The position numbers were made by a program, and so were the translations under genes. Positions 49,724-58,352 of a stretch of DNA of 64,000 nt are shown here, piece by piece (within the stretch, counting starts at the first letter, position 1; each line of letters starts with the position of its first letter). The notes below the pieces were generated by a model. That model saw only the letters and a program-made list of their open reading frames with translations, was not told the origin of the DNA and ran no database searches. Origin of the DNA: Viridibacterium sediminicola (GTDB lineage: Bacteria; Pseudomonadota; Gammaproteobacteria; Burkholderiales; Rhodocyclaceae); the NCBI RefSeq assembly GCF_039631295.1, contig NZ_JBDIVE010000006.1, forward strand, positions 124,001-188,000, in the 5' to 3' direction.

Positions 49724-51079
49724 TCAACGGGCGCCGAGGTTGGCGAGTTCTTCAGGCGAGAAGAACTTCTCGGTCAGCTGCGGGTTAGGGCTGGCCTGGC
49801 GGTTGAGGCCGTTGGCTGCTGCGTTGAGGTAGTAGCCTCCGCCCAGCAGGTTGTACGTACCCCAGTAGACGTTGCCGTAAATGGCGGGAACCTCGGGGGC
49901 CTGCACGGTCAGGGTGTAACTCATGCGCCACAGCTGACCTTGTGCATCCCAGCCATCGAGCAGGATGATCTGCCAGCTGTCTTCATCGAAGTAGTACTTG
50001 CGCTTGGCCACGACATGACGTTTGCCCGGTGCGAGGGTGGCTTCCACCTCCCAGACCCGATGGAGTTCCCAGCGCACCTCCTGCGGATTGAGGAAGTTCT
50101 TGCCGATCAGATCCTCAGGCTTGGCGGAGGCCGCGCGGTTGTTGTTGTAGGGAATCAGCAGCTCCTTCTTGCCGATCAGCTTGTACTGGTGACGATCAAA
50201 GGGGCCGAATTGCATGAAGGCCTCGTCGAAAAAGCCCATCCCCGAAGTCACCGAGTCCGGCGTGTCGTACGAAACGGAAGGTGCGCGGCGCACGCGACGC
50301 TGGCCGACGAGGTACTGCCAGATGCCGCGAGCATGTGCGGCATCGGTGGTCTCGTGCACCAGGATCGCTTCGCCCGCCTTGGAGGCGGGAGCACTCTGCA
50401 CATAGCGGCCGTACTGGTAGAAGCCCTTGAAGCTTTCCAGGCTGCCCTTGCGATCGTAATAGGGGAACAGGGAGTTCTGTTCCCCCTCGCTGACCAGGGA
50501 AATATTGCCGTCAGCCGTAACCATCCAGCAGCGCGATGGATGACTGGCGGATTCACCCTTCCAGGCGAGGATGTGGTTCCACATCACTTCGTTACCGTTT
50601 TGCGGAATCGGGAAGGGAATGCCGCCATAGGCACCGCTGACGCCAAAGCCCTCATCCGTCAGCTTGGCGCGTGTGGCGTTCTGGAAGGTGTTGTCGTAGA
50701 CCCACTGCGGTGCGGCAGCGCTGCGATGCGTCGGATAAACGTTGAGCTTGAAGTCCGGATACTTCTTGAGCAGGCCTTTGACGCCGTCGCTGAGCTTGTC
50801 GACGTACTTGTCCATATTCTTTGCATCGACGCTGTAGAGCAGCTTGTCGTCCGCATAGAAATCGGGGCGCGGCGTGCCCGATTTATAGCCGGCCGGCACT
50901 TTGGTGTAGCCACCCGTCCACGCGGGGATGGATCCGTCCTTGTTCGCTGCGCGCTCAGCACCCATCGGCGTCAGCGTGGTCTTGAGTTTTGCCGCCTCGT
51001 CCGCACTGACAGCGCCATAGGCAGGCATGCCGATCAGGGTGCCCAGCAAGGCGATGGCAATAGATTCCTGAAATTTCAT
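49724..51079 (-). CDS. DUF1329 periplasmic protein
   Basis: A 451-residue secreted protein with signal peptide (SIAIALLGTLIGMPAYG). The family opening TPMGAERAANKDGSIPAWTGG and the later DSWQIILLDGWDAQGQLWR are diagnostic of DUF1329. Related proteins look LolA/LolB-like in fold and may bind a hydrophobic ligand; this is family inference. It is encoded 19 bp after DUF1302, and the two families nearly always occur together. The ATG at 51079 follows an AGGACA site. Confidence 0.9.
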   Translation of the reverse strand: MKFQESIAIALLGTLIGMPAYGAVSADEAAKLKTTLTPMGAERAANKDGSIPAWTGGYTKVPAGYKSGTPRPDFYADDKLLYSVDAKNMDKYVDKLSDGVKGLLKKYPDFKLNVYPTHRSAAAPQWVYDNTFQNATRAKLTDEGFGVSGAYGGIPFPIPQNGNEVMWNHILAWKGESASHPSRCWMVTADGNISLVSEGEQNSLFPYYDRKGSLESFKGFYQYGRYVQSAPASKAGEAILVHETTDAAHARGIWQYLVGQRRVRRAPSVSYDTPDSVTSGMGFFDEAFMQFGPFDRHQYKLIGKKELLIPYNNNRAASAKPEDLIGKNFLNPQEVRWELHRVWEVEATLAPGKRHVVAKRKYYFDEDSWQIILLDGWDAQGQLWRMSYTLTVQAPEVPAIYGNVYWGTYNLLGGGYYLNAAANGLNRQASPNPQLTEKFFSPEELANLGAR

Positions 51080-51098
51080 GATCTTGTCCTCGTTATTC

Positions 51099-52700
51099 TC
51101 AGAAGCTGCGCGACACATTGAAGGTCACGTAGTTGCGGTCCCACATGGTCTGGCTGAAACTGCCACCGCCGATGCTGGTGCCGTGTGCGCCGATCCAGCG
51201 GTGGTAGTTGAGGCCGCCCTTCCACACATTGCGGTAGGTGAAGTTGACGCCGGTGTCGATGGAGCCGCCGTTCTCTACCCATCCGACATACACCCGCGAG
51301 CGATTGAAGTCGCGTGACCAGACGATGGGGAAGGACAGGTCCAGTCCGTCAAAGACCTGGAAGTAATCTGCCGTGAAGGCCACGGTCAGTCGTGCAGCGC
51401 TCTTGTCCGTGGTGCTGTCGATGGCCGCAGCGTTCTTCTTGACGCTCATGACCGTATGCCAGTCCAGCTGGGTGGCCAGGGAGCCACCGTCGCGCAGCAA
51501 GGCATTGGGCTGAAAGAGGTGAATGTCCACCAGGCTGGCATGTGCCGTACGCCCGACGGCGTAGGCCGGATTCTTGTCGTTGTCGTAAGTGCTCCAGCCG
51601 GCCGGGATGGTCTGTACGATGGCCAGGCCACCGGTCAGAGGCTGGTTGTCGCGTATCGATGTTTCCAGCGAAACGTTGTCACCCCACAGCACGGTGCTGG
51701 CGGACGCGCCATAGGTGCGGATGTCCTGCTGATACACCAGGCGATAGCTGCCGCGCACCGGGTCCAGATAAGCCGCCGACGGCGTTTTGTCGTGATAGTT
51801 GGCCGCATAGAGGCCCAGTTCCACGTCGACGCTGTCCGGCTTGTAGCGCATCTGCATGCCCCACTGACCGCTGTCGCGTGCGCCCTGGTCAGCGTCGCGC
51901 GGGAACAGCCCACCTGCGGGCGTGCTCAGCAGCGCTTGTGCGCCGTCGCCCATGAAGTCGTTGGGTGAGAGGAAACTGCCGGCAGGAAAGAAGGGCGATT
52001 TGTGCCACTTCAGCTGGTAGTAGCTGCCGACCGAGAGCTTGTTGTTCAGTTGCAGAGTGCCGGACACTTGTTCGGTCGGCAGAATGAATTCCTTGACCTG
52101 CGCACCCGGCACCGTGGCGGCCTTGACGACATCCACCGCACCTTGCGCATTGGCAATGCCGTTGCTGCCGGACATCAGCGTCTCGCCGTACACCACGGCA
52201 TGACGACCAAGCGTGATACGACCGGGCATGTCGGCCACGTCGCCCTTGAAGAAAATGAAGGCGTCCATCAGACGGCTGTCGCCGCCCACTGCCTTGGTGG
52301 TGCCGGGGCTGAAGTCGCTGGCGCCGACGGTGCGATTGTGTGTGATGGTCGTACTGTTGTCGTTGCTGCCTTGATAGACATCGTCATACCAGCCGGCAAC
52401 ACTCAGGCGACCGCCGACATCGTTGCGCGTGACATCCAGCTCGCTGCTCAGGTCGAGGCGACGTGAGGCGATGCCTTTCTTGAAGTTGCGATTGCCGTCG
52501 CCCGACGGGCTGGCTGTTTGTTCCGCCAGCTGACCGTTGTCGGGATTGCGTGTGCGGTAGATGGTGCTGAATTTGAGCGTGTTGTCCCAGCGAATCTTGA
52601 AATCTGAATCCCCGGTATCGAACTGGAAGGCCTGGCTGGCGGGCATGGCGAAACATGCCGCAAGCGCCAGACCGATGCGGCTTGGTTTGATTCTCAACAT
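51099..52700 (-). CDS. DUF1302 outer-membrane beta-barrel protein
   Basis: A 533-residue protein with a signal peptide (IGLALAACFAMPASQA), then alternating strands typical of an outer-membrane barrel, ending in the aromatic YVTFNVSRSF pattern used by the BAM machinery. FQFDTGDSDFKIRWDNTLKFS is the DUF1302 opening. The family is thought to form a pore or receptor for hydrophobic compounds. Here it follows the alcohol dehydrogenase by 42 bp and begins the four-gene envelope block (DUF1302, DUF1329, YCF48-like, RND). Confidence 0.9.
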   Translation of the reverse strand: MLRIKPSRIGLALAACFAMPASQAFQFDTGDSDFKIRWDNTLKFSTIYRTRNPDNGQLAEQTASPSGDGNRNFKKGIASRRLDLSSELDVTRNDVGGRLSVAGWYDDVYQGSNDNSTTITHNRTVGASDFSPGTTKAVGGDSRLMDAFIFFKGDVADMPGRITLGRHAVVYGETLMSGSNGIANAQGAVDVVKAATVPGAQVKEFILPTEQVSGTLQLNNKLSVGSYYQLKWHKSPFFPAGSFLSPNDFMGDGAQALLSTPAGGLFPRDADQGARDSGQWGMQMRYKPDSVDVELGLYAANYHDKTPSAAYLDPVRGSYRLVYQQDIRTYGASASTVLWGDNVSLETSIRDNQPLTGGLAIVQTIPAGWSTYDNDKNPAYAVGRTAHASLVDIHLFQPNALLRDGGSLATQLDWHTVMSVKKNAAAIDSTTDKSAARLTVAFTADYFQVFDGLDLSFPIVWSRDFNRSRVYVGWVENGGSIDTGVNFTYRNVWKGGLNYHRWIGAHGTSIGGGSFSQTMWDRNYVTFNVSRSF

Positions 52701-52742
52701 GGTTGTCTCCTGTTGGTGTTTATGCTTTTGTAGTTTTGTGTT

Positions 52743-53846
52743 TCAAGCGCTGATGAGCAGGATCGGTTTGATCGTTCTCCCTGTCTCGCTATCGTGGATA
52801 GCCTCGTTGATCTGTTCGAAGGGATAGAAGCGCACCATCCGTTCGAAAGGAAATTGGCCGGCCAGATGCATCTGGATCAGCTGCGGAATGAATTTCTCCG
52901 GATCGGCCGAACCTTCAACGATGCCGATCAGCCGCCGCCCGCCGCTCATGAAATGCACCTCGTCCAGACTCAGCTCGGTGCCCATTGCCGAGGCGCCCAG
53001 AATCCCGCAGGCGCCGCGTGGCGCGAGACTCAACACGGCATTGCGAATCACCGCTGCAATGCCTGTTGTGTCGAGCGCGTAGTCAAAGCCGTAGCCGCTG
53101 ATTTCGGTCAAAGCCTTGACCACGTCGTCACGCTGCGGGTTGAAGGTATGGGTCGCGCCAATGCTGCGTGCGAATTCCAGACGTGAATCCTGAGTGTCGA
53201 CCGCGGCAATGACACTTGCGCCGATGGCCTTGGCGGCCATCAGGGCAGAGAGTCCGACCGAGCCTGCGCCAAACACCACAAAGCGCTTGCCCGGTTTCAC
53301 TTTCAGCGCGTTGATGACGGCTCCCGCACCGGTCTGGATGCCGCAAGCGAGAGGCCCCAGCAGTTTCAGATCGGCGTCCTTCGATACCTTCACGACATTG
53401 CGTTGATGACACAGTGCGTAAGTTGCGAAGGAGGACTGGCCAAAGAAGTTGCCGTGGACGCATTCCCCGTGCTGGCTCAGCGCGCTGCTGCCGTCTTCAC
53501 GCGTGGCAAAGAAATTGCGCGGAAAGAACTCGTGGCAGTAGGCGGGCTCGTGTTCCTCGCAACTCGGGCAGTGCCCACAGGAGTTGAAGCTCATCACCAC
53601 ATGATCGCCCGGCGCCACCTTGGTCACCGCGGCACCGACGCGCTCCACCACGCCCGCACCCTCATGCCCGAGCACTACGGGCATGGGTGTGGGCAGCAGG
53701 CCATCGCGGACCACCATGTCGGTGTGGCAGACGCCTGTTGCCACCACGCGCACCAGAATTTCAGTGTCGCGTGGTGCTTCGAGCTCCAGGCTTTCCAGGC
53801 TTAGCGCGCACCCACGGTCACGCGCAACGGCAGCTTTGATCTGCAT
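52743..53846 (-). CDS. Zinc-dependent aryl-alcohol dehydrogenase (XylB-like)
   Basis: A 367-residue medium-chain dehydrogenase. Catalytic zinc ligands are Cys40 in GVCHTD and the His of GHEGAG; the structural zinc cluster is CGHCPSCEEHEPAYC; the NAD motif is FGAGSVGLSAL. Overall order fits benzyl-alcohol dehydrogenases such as XylB. It should oxidise vanillyl, coniferyl or benzyl alcohols to aldehydes. It follows the aldehyde dehydrogenase gene by 12 bp, an arrangement also known for xylC-xylB. Confidence 0.88.
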   Translation of the reverse strand: MQIKAAVARDRGCALSLESLELEAPRDTEILVRVVATGVCHTDMVVRDGLLPTPMPVVLGHEGAGVVERVGAAVTKVAPGDHVVMSFNSCGHCPSCEEHEPAYCHEFFPRNFFATREDGSSALSQHGECVHGNFFGQSSFATYALCHQRNVVKVSKDADLKLLGPLACGIQTGAGAVINALKVKPGKRFVVFGAGSVGLSALMAAKAIGASVIAAVDTQDSRLEFARSIGATHTFNPQRDDVVKALTEISGYGFDYALDTTGIAAVIRNAVLSLAPRGACGILGASAMGTELSLDEVHFMSGGRRLIGIVEGSADPEKFIPQLIQMHLAGQFPFERMVRFYPFEQINEAIHDSETGRTIKPILLISA

Positions 53847-53858
53847 CAGCGCCCCCGC

Positions 53859-55334
53859 TTAAAAAGGGTAGGGGTGGGCGGCTGTTTGCACGGTCACCCA
53901 ACGCAGCTGGGTGAAGTTCTCCCATTGCGTGGTGCCGCCGATATTGCCGCCATTACCCGAACAACCACGTCCGCCAAAGGGGTTGCAGACTTCGTCGTTC
54001 ACGGTCTGGTCGTTGATATGCAGCATGCCTGAATCGATCCGCTCGCCCAGGCGCATCGCGCGACCGACATCGGCGGTGATAATGCCGGCGGACAGACCGT
54101 ACTCGGTATCGTTGGCGATGCTGATCGCTTCATCATCGTCAGCAAAGCTGATGATGCTGGCGCAGGGGCCAAAGACCTCTTCGTGATAGACACGCATGCC
54201 CGGTTTGACATTCGACAGCACAGTCGGCTTGTAGAACAGGCGCTCATAGGTACCACCGGCTTCGAGCTTGGCACCCGCCTTGATACTGTCGTGAATGATG
54301 GCGTGGGCGCGATCGCGCTGGCGTTCGCTGATCAGCGGGCCGAGTGCGACCTGCTCGGTCAGCGGATTGCCGACCGGCAGATGGCTAGCCTTCTCGGCGA
54401 GTCGTCGCGTGAATTCAGCGGCGATGCGCTGATGGACCAGGATGCGGCCCGAGGCCATGCAGATCTGACCTTGATGGAGGAAGGCACCCCAAGCGGCATT
54501 GCTCGCAGCGATATCAAGATCGGCATCATCGAGAATGATCAGCGGGCTCTTGCCGCCCAGCTCCAGAGACACCTTCTTGAGCTGCTTGCCAGCTTTCTCG
54601 GCAATCATGCGACCGACAGCGGTGGAGCCGGTGAAAGCGATCATCCTGACTTCGGGCGCATCACACAGCGCGCTACCGGGTTCAGCGCCGCCGGGCAGAA
54701 CGTGCAGCACACCTTCGGGCAAGCCGGCTTCTTGCAGGATCGTGGCAATGATCAAGCCACCGCAAATTGGCGTCTGCGGGTCCGGTTTGAGCAATACCGC
54801 ATTACCAGCGGCCAGTGCCGGGCCGACGGCGCGCATCGACAAGACCATCGGTACGTTGAACGGCGAGATCACACCGACGATGCCGTGTGGAATGCGTTTA
54901 GCATAGCTCATGCGGCCTGTCGTACTCGGCAGAACATGGCCCTGGATATCGTGCTGCATGCCGGCGGCGAGATTGAAAATCTCGATGGTTTCGCGGATCT
55001 CCAGCTGGCCTTTGGGAATGATCCCGCCGGTCTCACGCACCACCCAGCGCGTCATTTCATCGAAATGCGCTTCGAGCAGCTGCGCAGCACGACGAAAGAT
55101 CGCGGCACGTTCGCGTGGCGCCGTGTTGGCCCACTGCTTCTGTGCAATCTCTGCCTTGCGGACCGCTGCGGTGACGTCAGCCGCCGAGGCCTGGCCCACT
55201 TCTGCGAGCAAGTCTCCGCTTGCTGGTTCGTGTACCGGCAAGATGCCACCCGATGCGGCCACCCACTGGCCGTTGAAGATCTTGCCCTTCCATTGCTCCG
55301 GGTTGAGCAGATGCAGTGTCTTTTCTTGCAGCAT
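53859..55334 (-). CDS. Aromatic aldehyde dehydrogenase (vanillin/benzaldehyde type)
   Basis: A 491-residue dehydrogenase close in layout to XylC: WKGKIFNGQWVAASGG, VRETGGIIPKGQ, LLKPDPQTPICGGL, LELGGKSPLIILDDADLD, the catalytic Cys in HQGQICMASGR, and FGGRGCSGNGG near the end. With the HCHL enzyme downstream, the likely substrates are vanillin and 4-hydroxybenzaldehyde, giving vanillate and 4-hydroxybenzoate for VanAB and PobA. AGGAG precedes ATG 55334. It is the first gene after the sigma-54 promoter. Confidence 0.9.
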   Translation of the reverse strand: MLQEKTLHLLNPEQWKGKIFNGQWVAASGGILPVHEPASGDLLAEVGQASAADVTAAVRKAEIAQKQWANTAPRERAAIFRRAAQLLEAHFDEMTRWVVRETGGIIPKGQLEIRETIEIFNLAAGMQHDIQGHVLPSTTGRMSYAKRIPHGIVGVISPFNVPMVLSMRAVGPALAAGNAVLLKPDPQTPICGGLIIATILQEAGLPEGVLHVLPGGAEPGSALCDAPEVRMIAFTGSTAVGRMIAEKAGKQLKKVSLELGGKSPLIILDDADLDIAASNAAWGAFLHQGQICMASGRILVHQRIAAEFTRRLAEKASHLPVGNPLTEQVALGPLISERQRDRAHAIIHDSIKAGAKLEAGGTYERLFYKPTVLSNVKPGMRVYHEEVFGPCASIISFADDDEAISIANDTEYGLSAGIITADVGRAMRLGERIDSGMLHINDQTVNDEVCNPFGGRGCSGNGGNIGGTTQWENFTQLRWVTVQTAAHPYPF

Positions 55335-55382
55335 GAGTATCTCCTGTTGTGGTTATGGTCTTGCAACTTGTGTCCTCATATC

Positions 55383-55397
55383 GCAATCGCTGTGCCA
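55383..55397 (-). promoter_or_regulatory. Sigma-54 promoter of the aromatic operon
   Basis: On the minus strand TGGCAC-N5-TTGC is a perfect -24/-12 element (GG at 55396-55395, GC at 55384-55383). The predicted start of transcription is near 55371, leaving a 37-nt leader before ATG 55334. Confidence 0.88.
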
Positions 55398-55448
55398 CAC
55401 CGGCCTCGGGTTCGCTGTGTTGCACTGCACTTCTTTGCTTCGCGAAGC

Positions 55449-55463
55449 TGGCTGCGGCATTGC
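55449..55463 (+). promoter_or_regulatory. Possible sigma-54-like element toward the regulator gene
   Basis: TGGC-N7-TTGC with correct spacing on the plus strand, but the -24 half is only partly consensus (TGGCTG). It could drive or autoregulate the regulator gene. Confidence 0.35.
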
Positions 55464-55538
55464 GCTGCATGGGGCAGATCAGATCTCGCGGTGCAGCACG
55501 AAAACGCGCGCAAGGGGAAGTGCTGATTTTTAAAGTTC

Positions 55539-55558
55539 GCATTGACGTGTATCAATGC
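55539..55558. promoter_or_regulatory. Candidate upstream activating sequence
   Basis: GCATTGA-N6-TCAATGC is a perfect inverted repeat centred about 177 bp before the predicted sigma-54 transcript start. It resembles TTGA...TCAA sites of XylR/DmpR-class activators, with slightly shorter spacing than their consensus. Confidence 0.6.
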
Positions 55559-55594
55559 ACTTACGAATTTCATGAATTCACTTTGGAGAGCTGT

Positions 55595-57394
55595 GTGAGC
55601 GAGAAGCGTGTTTCCCTGGCGGACGTGTCGCGTGAAACCGGTGCGGTCCTGGCAGCCCGCCACAGGGAGCAGAGTGATGAATCGCCGAGCCTGCGCGACA
55701 TCACCGAATGTCTGTTTTTTTCACCCGGCGATGGGCGCATCTGGCTCAACGATCAACGCATGGTGCTGATGCGCAACAGCACGCTTGGCGTGATCCGCAA
55801 GGAATTGATCGCCACCCTGGGCTTGGCGCGTGCGCGTGGACTGCTGACGCGTGTCGGCTATGCGGCCGGAGCGCGTGACGCTGAGCTGGTGCGCGAGCAC
55901 TGGCCGGCTGCAGATGCTTTGTCGCAGTTCATGGCCGGTACGCGACTGCATGCGATCGAGGGGATGGTCAAGGTCGAGATGGTGCGTCTGGAAGTCGATG
56001 CGCAACGCAGCAGCTATTACGGCGAATTTCTATGGCATAACTCCTGCGAGGTGGACGAGCACGTGGCGGCCTACGGCATCGGCAATGAGCCGGCCTGCTG
56101 GAATCTGACCGGTTACGCCATCGGCTATGTCAGCACCCTGTTCGGCAAGCTGATCGTGTTTCGCGAAGTGGAGTGCCGCGCCGCTGGCAGCCGTGTGTGT
56201 CGTGTGGTCGGCAAACCGGCTGAAGAGTGGGCCGATGTCGAGGAGGATCTACGCAACCTGAGCGCCGAGAGTTTCGTCAGCAGTGAGGTATTTTCAGCTT
56301 CGCTGCGCTCGCCAGCGCAGGCGGCCGAGCTGCCTGCAGCGAGTGATCCCGGCACGGATGGACGTACGCAGATGGTCGGCGTATCGGCTGCGTTCAATGC
56401 CGCGTGCCACATGCTCAGGCGCGTCGCACCAACGCAGGCGACGGTGTTGTTCACCGGTGAGTCAGGGGTCGGCAAAGAGCTGTTCGCCAGCATGTTGCAC
56501 GAGATCAGCAATCGCGCCAGCAAACCCTTTGTCTCGGTCAATTGCGCGGCGATTCCCGAGACGCTGATCGAGTCTGAATTGTTTGGTGTGGATCGCGGCG
56601 CCTTCACCGGCGCCACGGTGTCGCGGCCGGGCCGTTTCGAACGCGCAGATGGTGGCACTTTGTTTCTCGACGAAATCGGCACCCTGAGCATGGTGTCGCA
56701 GGGAAAGCTGTTGCGTGCCTTGCAGGAGGGTGTCATCGAGCGCGTTGGTGGCGCGCGTGAAATCAAGGTCGATGTGCGTGTGATCGCCGCCACCAATGTC
56801 GATCTGCAGGAGGCGGTCAAGCTCCGTCATTTCCGCGACGATCTGTTCTTCCGTCTGAATGTCTATCCGATCCATCTGCCGCCTTTGCGCGAGCGCCGTG
56901 ACGACATCCCCTTGCTACTGAGCTATTTTCTGCGCCGCTATTGCCAGCGTCATGGTCGTCAGCTAGCTGGCTTTACGCCTCGCACGGTACGTGCGCTGCT
57001 CAACTACGCCTATCCAGGCAATGTGCGCGAGCTGCAGAATCTCGTCGAGCGTGGGGTGATCGCGGCCGAGGATGGCGGGCTGATCGACATCACCCATATC
57101 TTCCGCAGTGAACAGGTGGCGCTCGACGCGCTGTATTCAGTCGGTCAGGATGGCGCGCTGGACAATGCGGCCGACGCCGTGATGAGCGCGGCGGAGGGCG
57201 GGGAGGGCAATCTGAGCTTTCTAGAGCTGTTGCTCAAGCACCGGGGGCAAGATGGTCAGGGTATGTCGCTGGAAATGTTCGAGCAGCGCGTGGTCGAGGA
57301 AGCGGTTGCGCACACCCAGGGTAATCTTGCCGCAGCCGCTCGTCTGCTGGGCATGTCGCGCGCCCAGCTGGCTTATCGCATGCAGAAACCATGA
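55595..57394 (+). CDS. Sigma-54-dependent activator of the XylR/DmpR class
   Basis: A 599-residue regulator: XylR-N sensory domain (about 25-130, FFSPGDGRIWLNDQRMVLM), V4R domain (about 140-200, ending GSRVCRVVGKPAEEW), a linker, an AAA+ domain with Walker A GESGVGKE at 288-295, GAFTGA at 335-340 and GGTLFLDEIG, and a Fis-type HTH (GNLAAAARLLGMSRAQLAYRM). Proteins of this class bind an aromatic effector directly and open sigma-54 promoters. GTG 55595 with GGAG at 55585-55588 is the best start. Divergent from the operon it should control. Confidence 0.92.
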   Translation: MSEKRVSLADVSRETGAVLAARHREQSDESPSLRDITECLFFSPGDGRIWLNDQRMVLMRNSTLGVIRKELIATLGLARARGLLTRVGYAAGARDAELVREHWPAADALSQFMAGTRLHAIEGMVKVEMVRLEVDAQRSSYYGEFLWHNSCEVDEHVAAYGIGNEPACWNLTGYAIGYVSTLFGKLIVFREVECRAAGSRVCRVVGKPAEEWADVEEDLRNLSAESFVSSEVFSASLRSPAQAAELPAASDPGTDGRTQMVGVSAAFNAACHMLRRVAPTQATVLFTGESGVGKELFASMLHEISNRASKPFVSVNCAAIPETLIESELFGVDRGAFTGATVSRPGRFERADGGTLFLDEIGTLSMVSQGKLLRALQEGVIERVGGAREIKVDVRVIAATNVDLQEAVKLRHFRDDLFFRLNVYPIHLPPLRERRDDIPLLLSYFLRRYCQRHGRQLAGFTPRTVRALLNYAYPGNVRELQNLVERGVIAAEDGGLIDITHIFRSEQVALDALYSVGQDGALDNAADAVMSAAEGGEGNLSFLELLLKHRGQDGQGMSLEMFEQRVVEEAVAHTQGNLAAAARLLGMSRAQLAYRMQKP

Positions 57395-57420
57395 CGCCAA
57401 GTCATGACAGGTCGCGCTGT

Positions 57421-58317
57421 TCAGCTGAGCAGCGCGGCTTGCTCCTTACGCGAACGTCGCGGCGGCTCAAACAGGCATGCACACGGCATGCGCATCTGCA
57501 GGCTGTCACCCAGGCGCTTGCTATGACTGCGCAGCCAGGCAGCCAGCGGATTGCCGCTGTCGCTAGCGGGCAGACCTTGTACCGGTAGTAATAGCTGGCG
57601 TCCAAGTGGCCATAGCAAGCGCGCGAGCTGACGGTCCAGATAGTCGCTCAAGCGGGTCCCAGAGGTTTGCCTGTCTGGTGGCGTGGCACAGGACTCGGTG
57701 ATCTCCACGCGATTCAGAAGCGCCTGAAAATCCGGCAAAGCGTGTTCCACCGCCGGGTCCGTGCCCTGTGTCCGGCGCCAATTCTCCAGCCAGAAAAGAT
57801 AGGCCGCCTGCTGCAGGGCCGGCGTCAAGCCGTCGAGACCGATCCGTGTGCGCGCACGATGCAGGCCCGTTGCCAGGCACGCCAAGGCATAGCAGGCCTC
57901 ATCTTCACTGAGGCCCGTGGGCAATCCGCGCAGAATTTGCAGATGAGCGTTTTGCACGGCGCGGGCAAGACGGTCCAGATCCTGTCGTGCCAAGCCGTAA
58001 TCAAACCAGCGCCAGAAGTGCGCCAGCATGCATTCCTGCTGATTGGCGGGGCCTTCCGCATGCGTGCTGCGAGCGCGCAAGCTCAGCAGCATGCCGCCTT
58101 GTGATGGCGGGCGGCGGCAAGGCATTCCTTCGGCATAAGCGAGATTGACGAATAGCTCGTCGCCATCCCTCAAAGCGCCAAGCGCCCACAGCCGCGCCGC
58201 ATCGCGCTCGGCGGAAAGCCGCGCAATCTCGCGCGATACCCAGTGGTATGCGTGAGCGGCTTCGCGCTGACCGAGCGCCTTGGGTGGAAGCTGCGCTGTC
58301 GAGTTGCGATGGGGCAT
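57421..58317 (-). CDS. Hypothetical protein
   Basis: A 298-residue protein I do not recognise. It is Leu-, Ala- and Arg-rich and predicted mostly helical, with no signal peptide or membrane segment. Three Trp-rich stretches stand out (HFWRWFDYGLARQDL, AAYLFWLENWRRTQG and RLLWPLGRQLLLPV). It lies downstream of vanB on the same strand with a 35-bp gap, so it may belong to the van transcript, and it converges on the regulator gene with 26 bp between stops. An accessory or chaperone role for the demethylase is only a guess. Confidence 0.6.
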   Translation of the reverse strand: MPHRNSTAQLPPKALGQREAAHAYHWVSREIARLSAERDAARLWALGALRDGDELFVNLAYAEGMPCRRPPSQGGMLLSLRARSTHAEGPANQQECMLAHFWRWFDYGLARQDLDRLARAVQNAHLQILRGLPTGLSEDEACYALACLATGLHRARTRIGLDGLTPALQQAAYLFWLENWRRTQGTDPAVEHALPDFQALLNRVEITESCATPPDRQTSGTRLSDYLDRQLARLLWPLGRQLLLPVQGLPASDSGNPLAAWLRSHSKRLGDSLQMRMPCACLFEPPRRSRKEQAALLS

Positions 58318-58352
58318 GGCGATCTCCGTCCAGAAGGGGATGTTGCGCCAGC

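Noticed and set aside
54183..55526. A 447-codon plus-strand frame opposite the aromatic aldehyde dehydrogenase
   Set aside because: It would run through the sigma-54 promoter and has no start signal or known motif.
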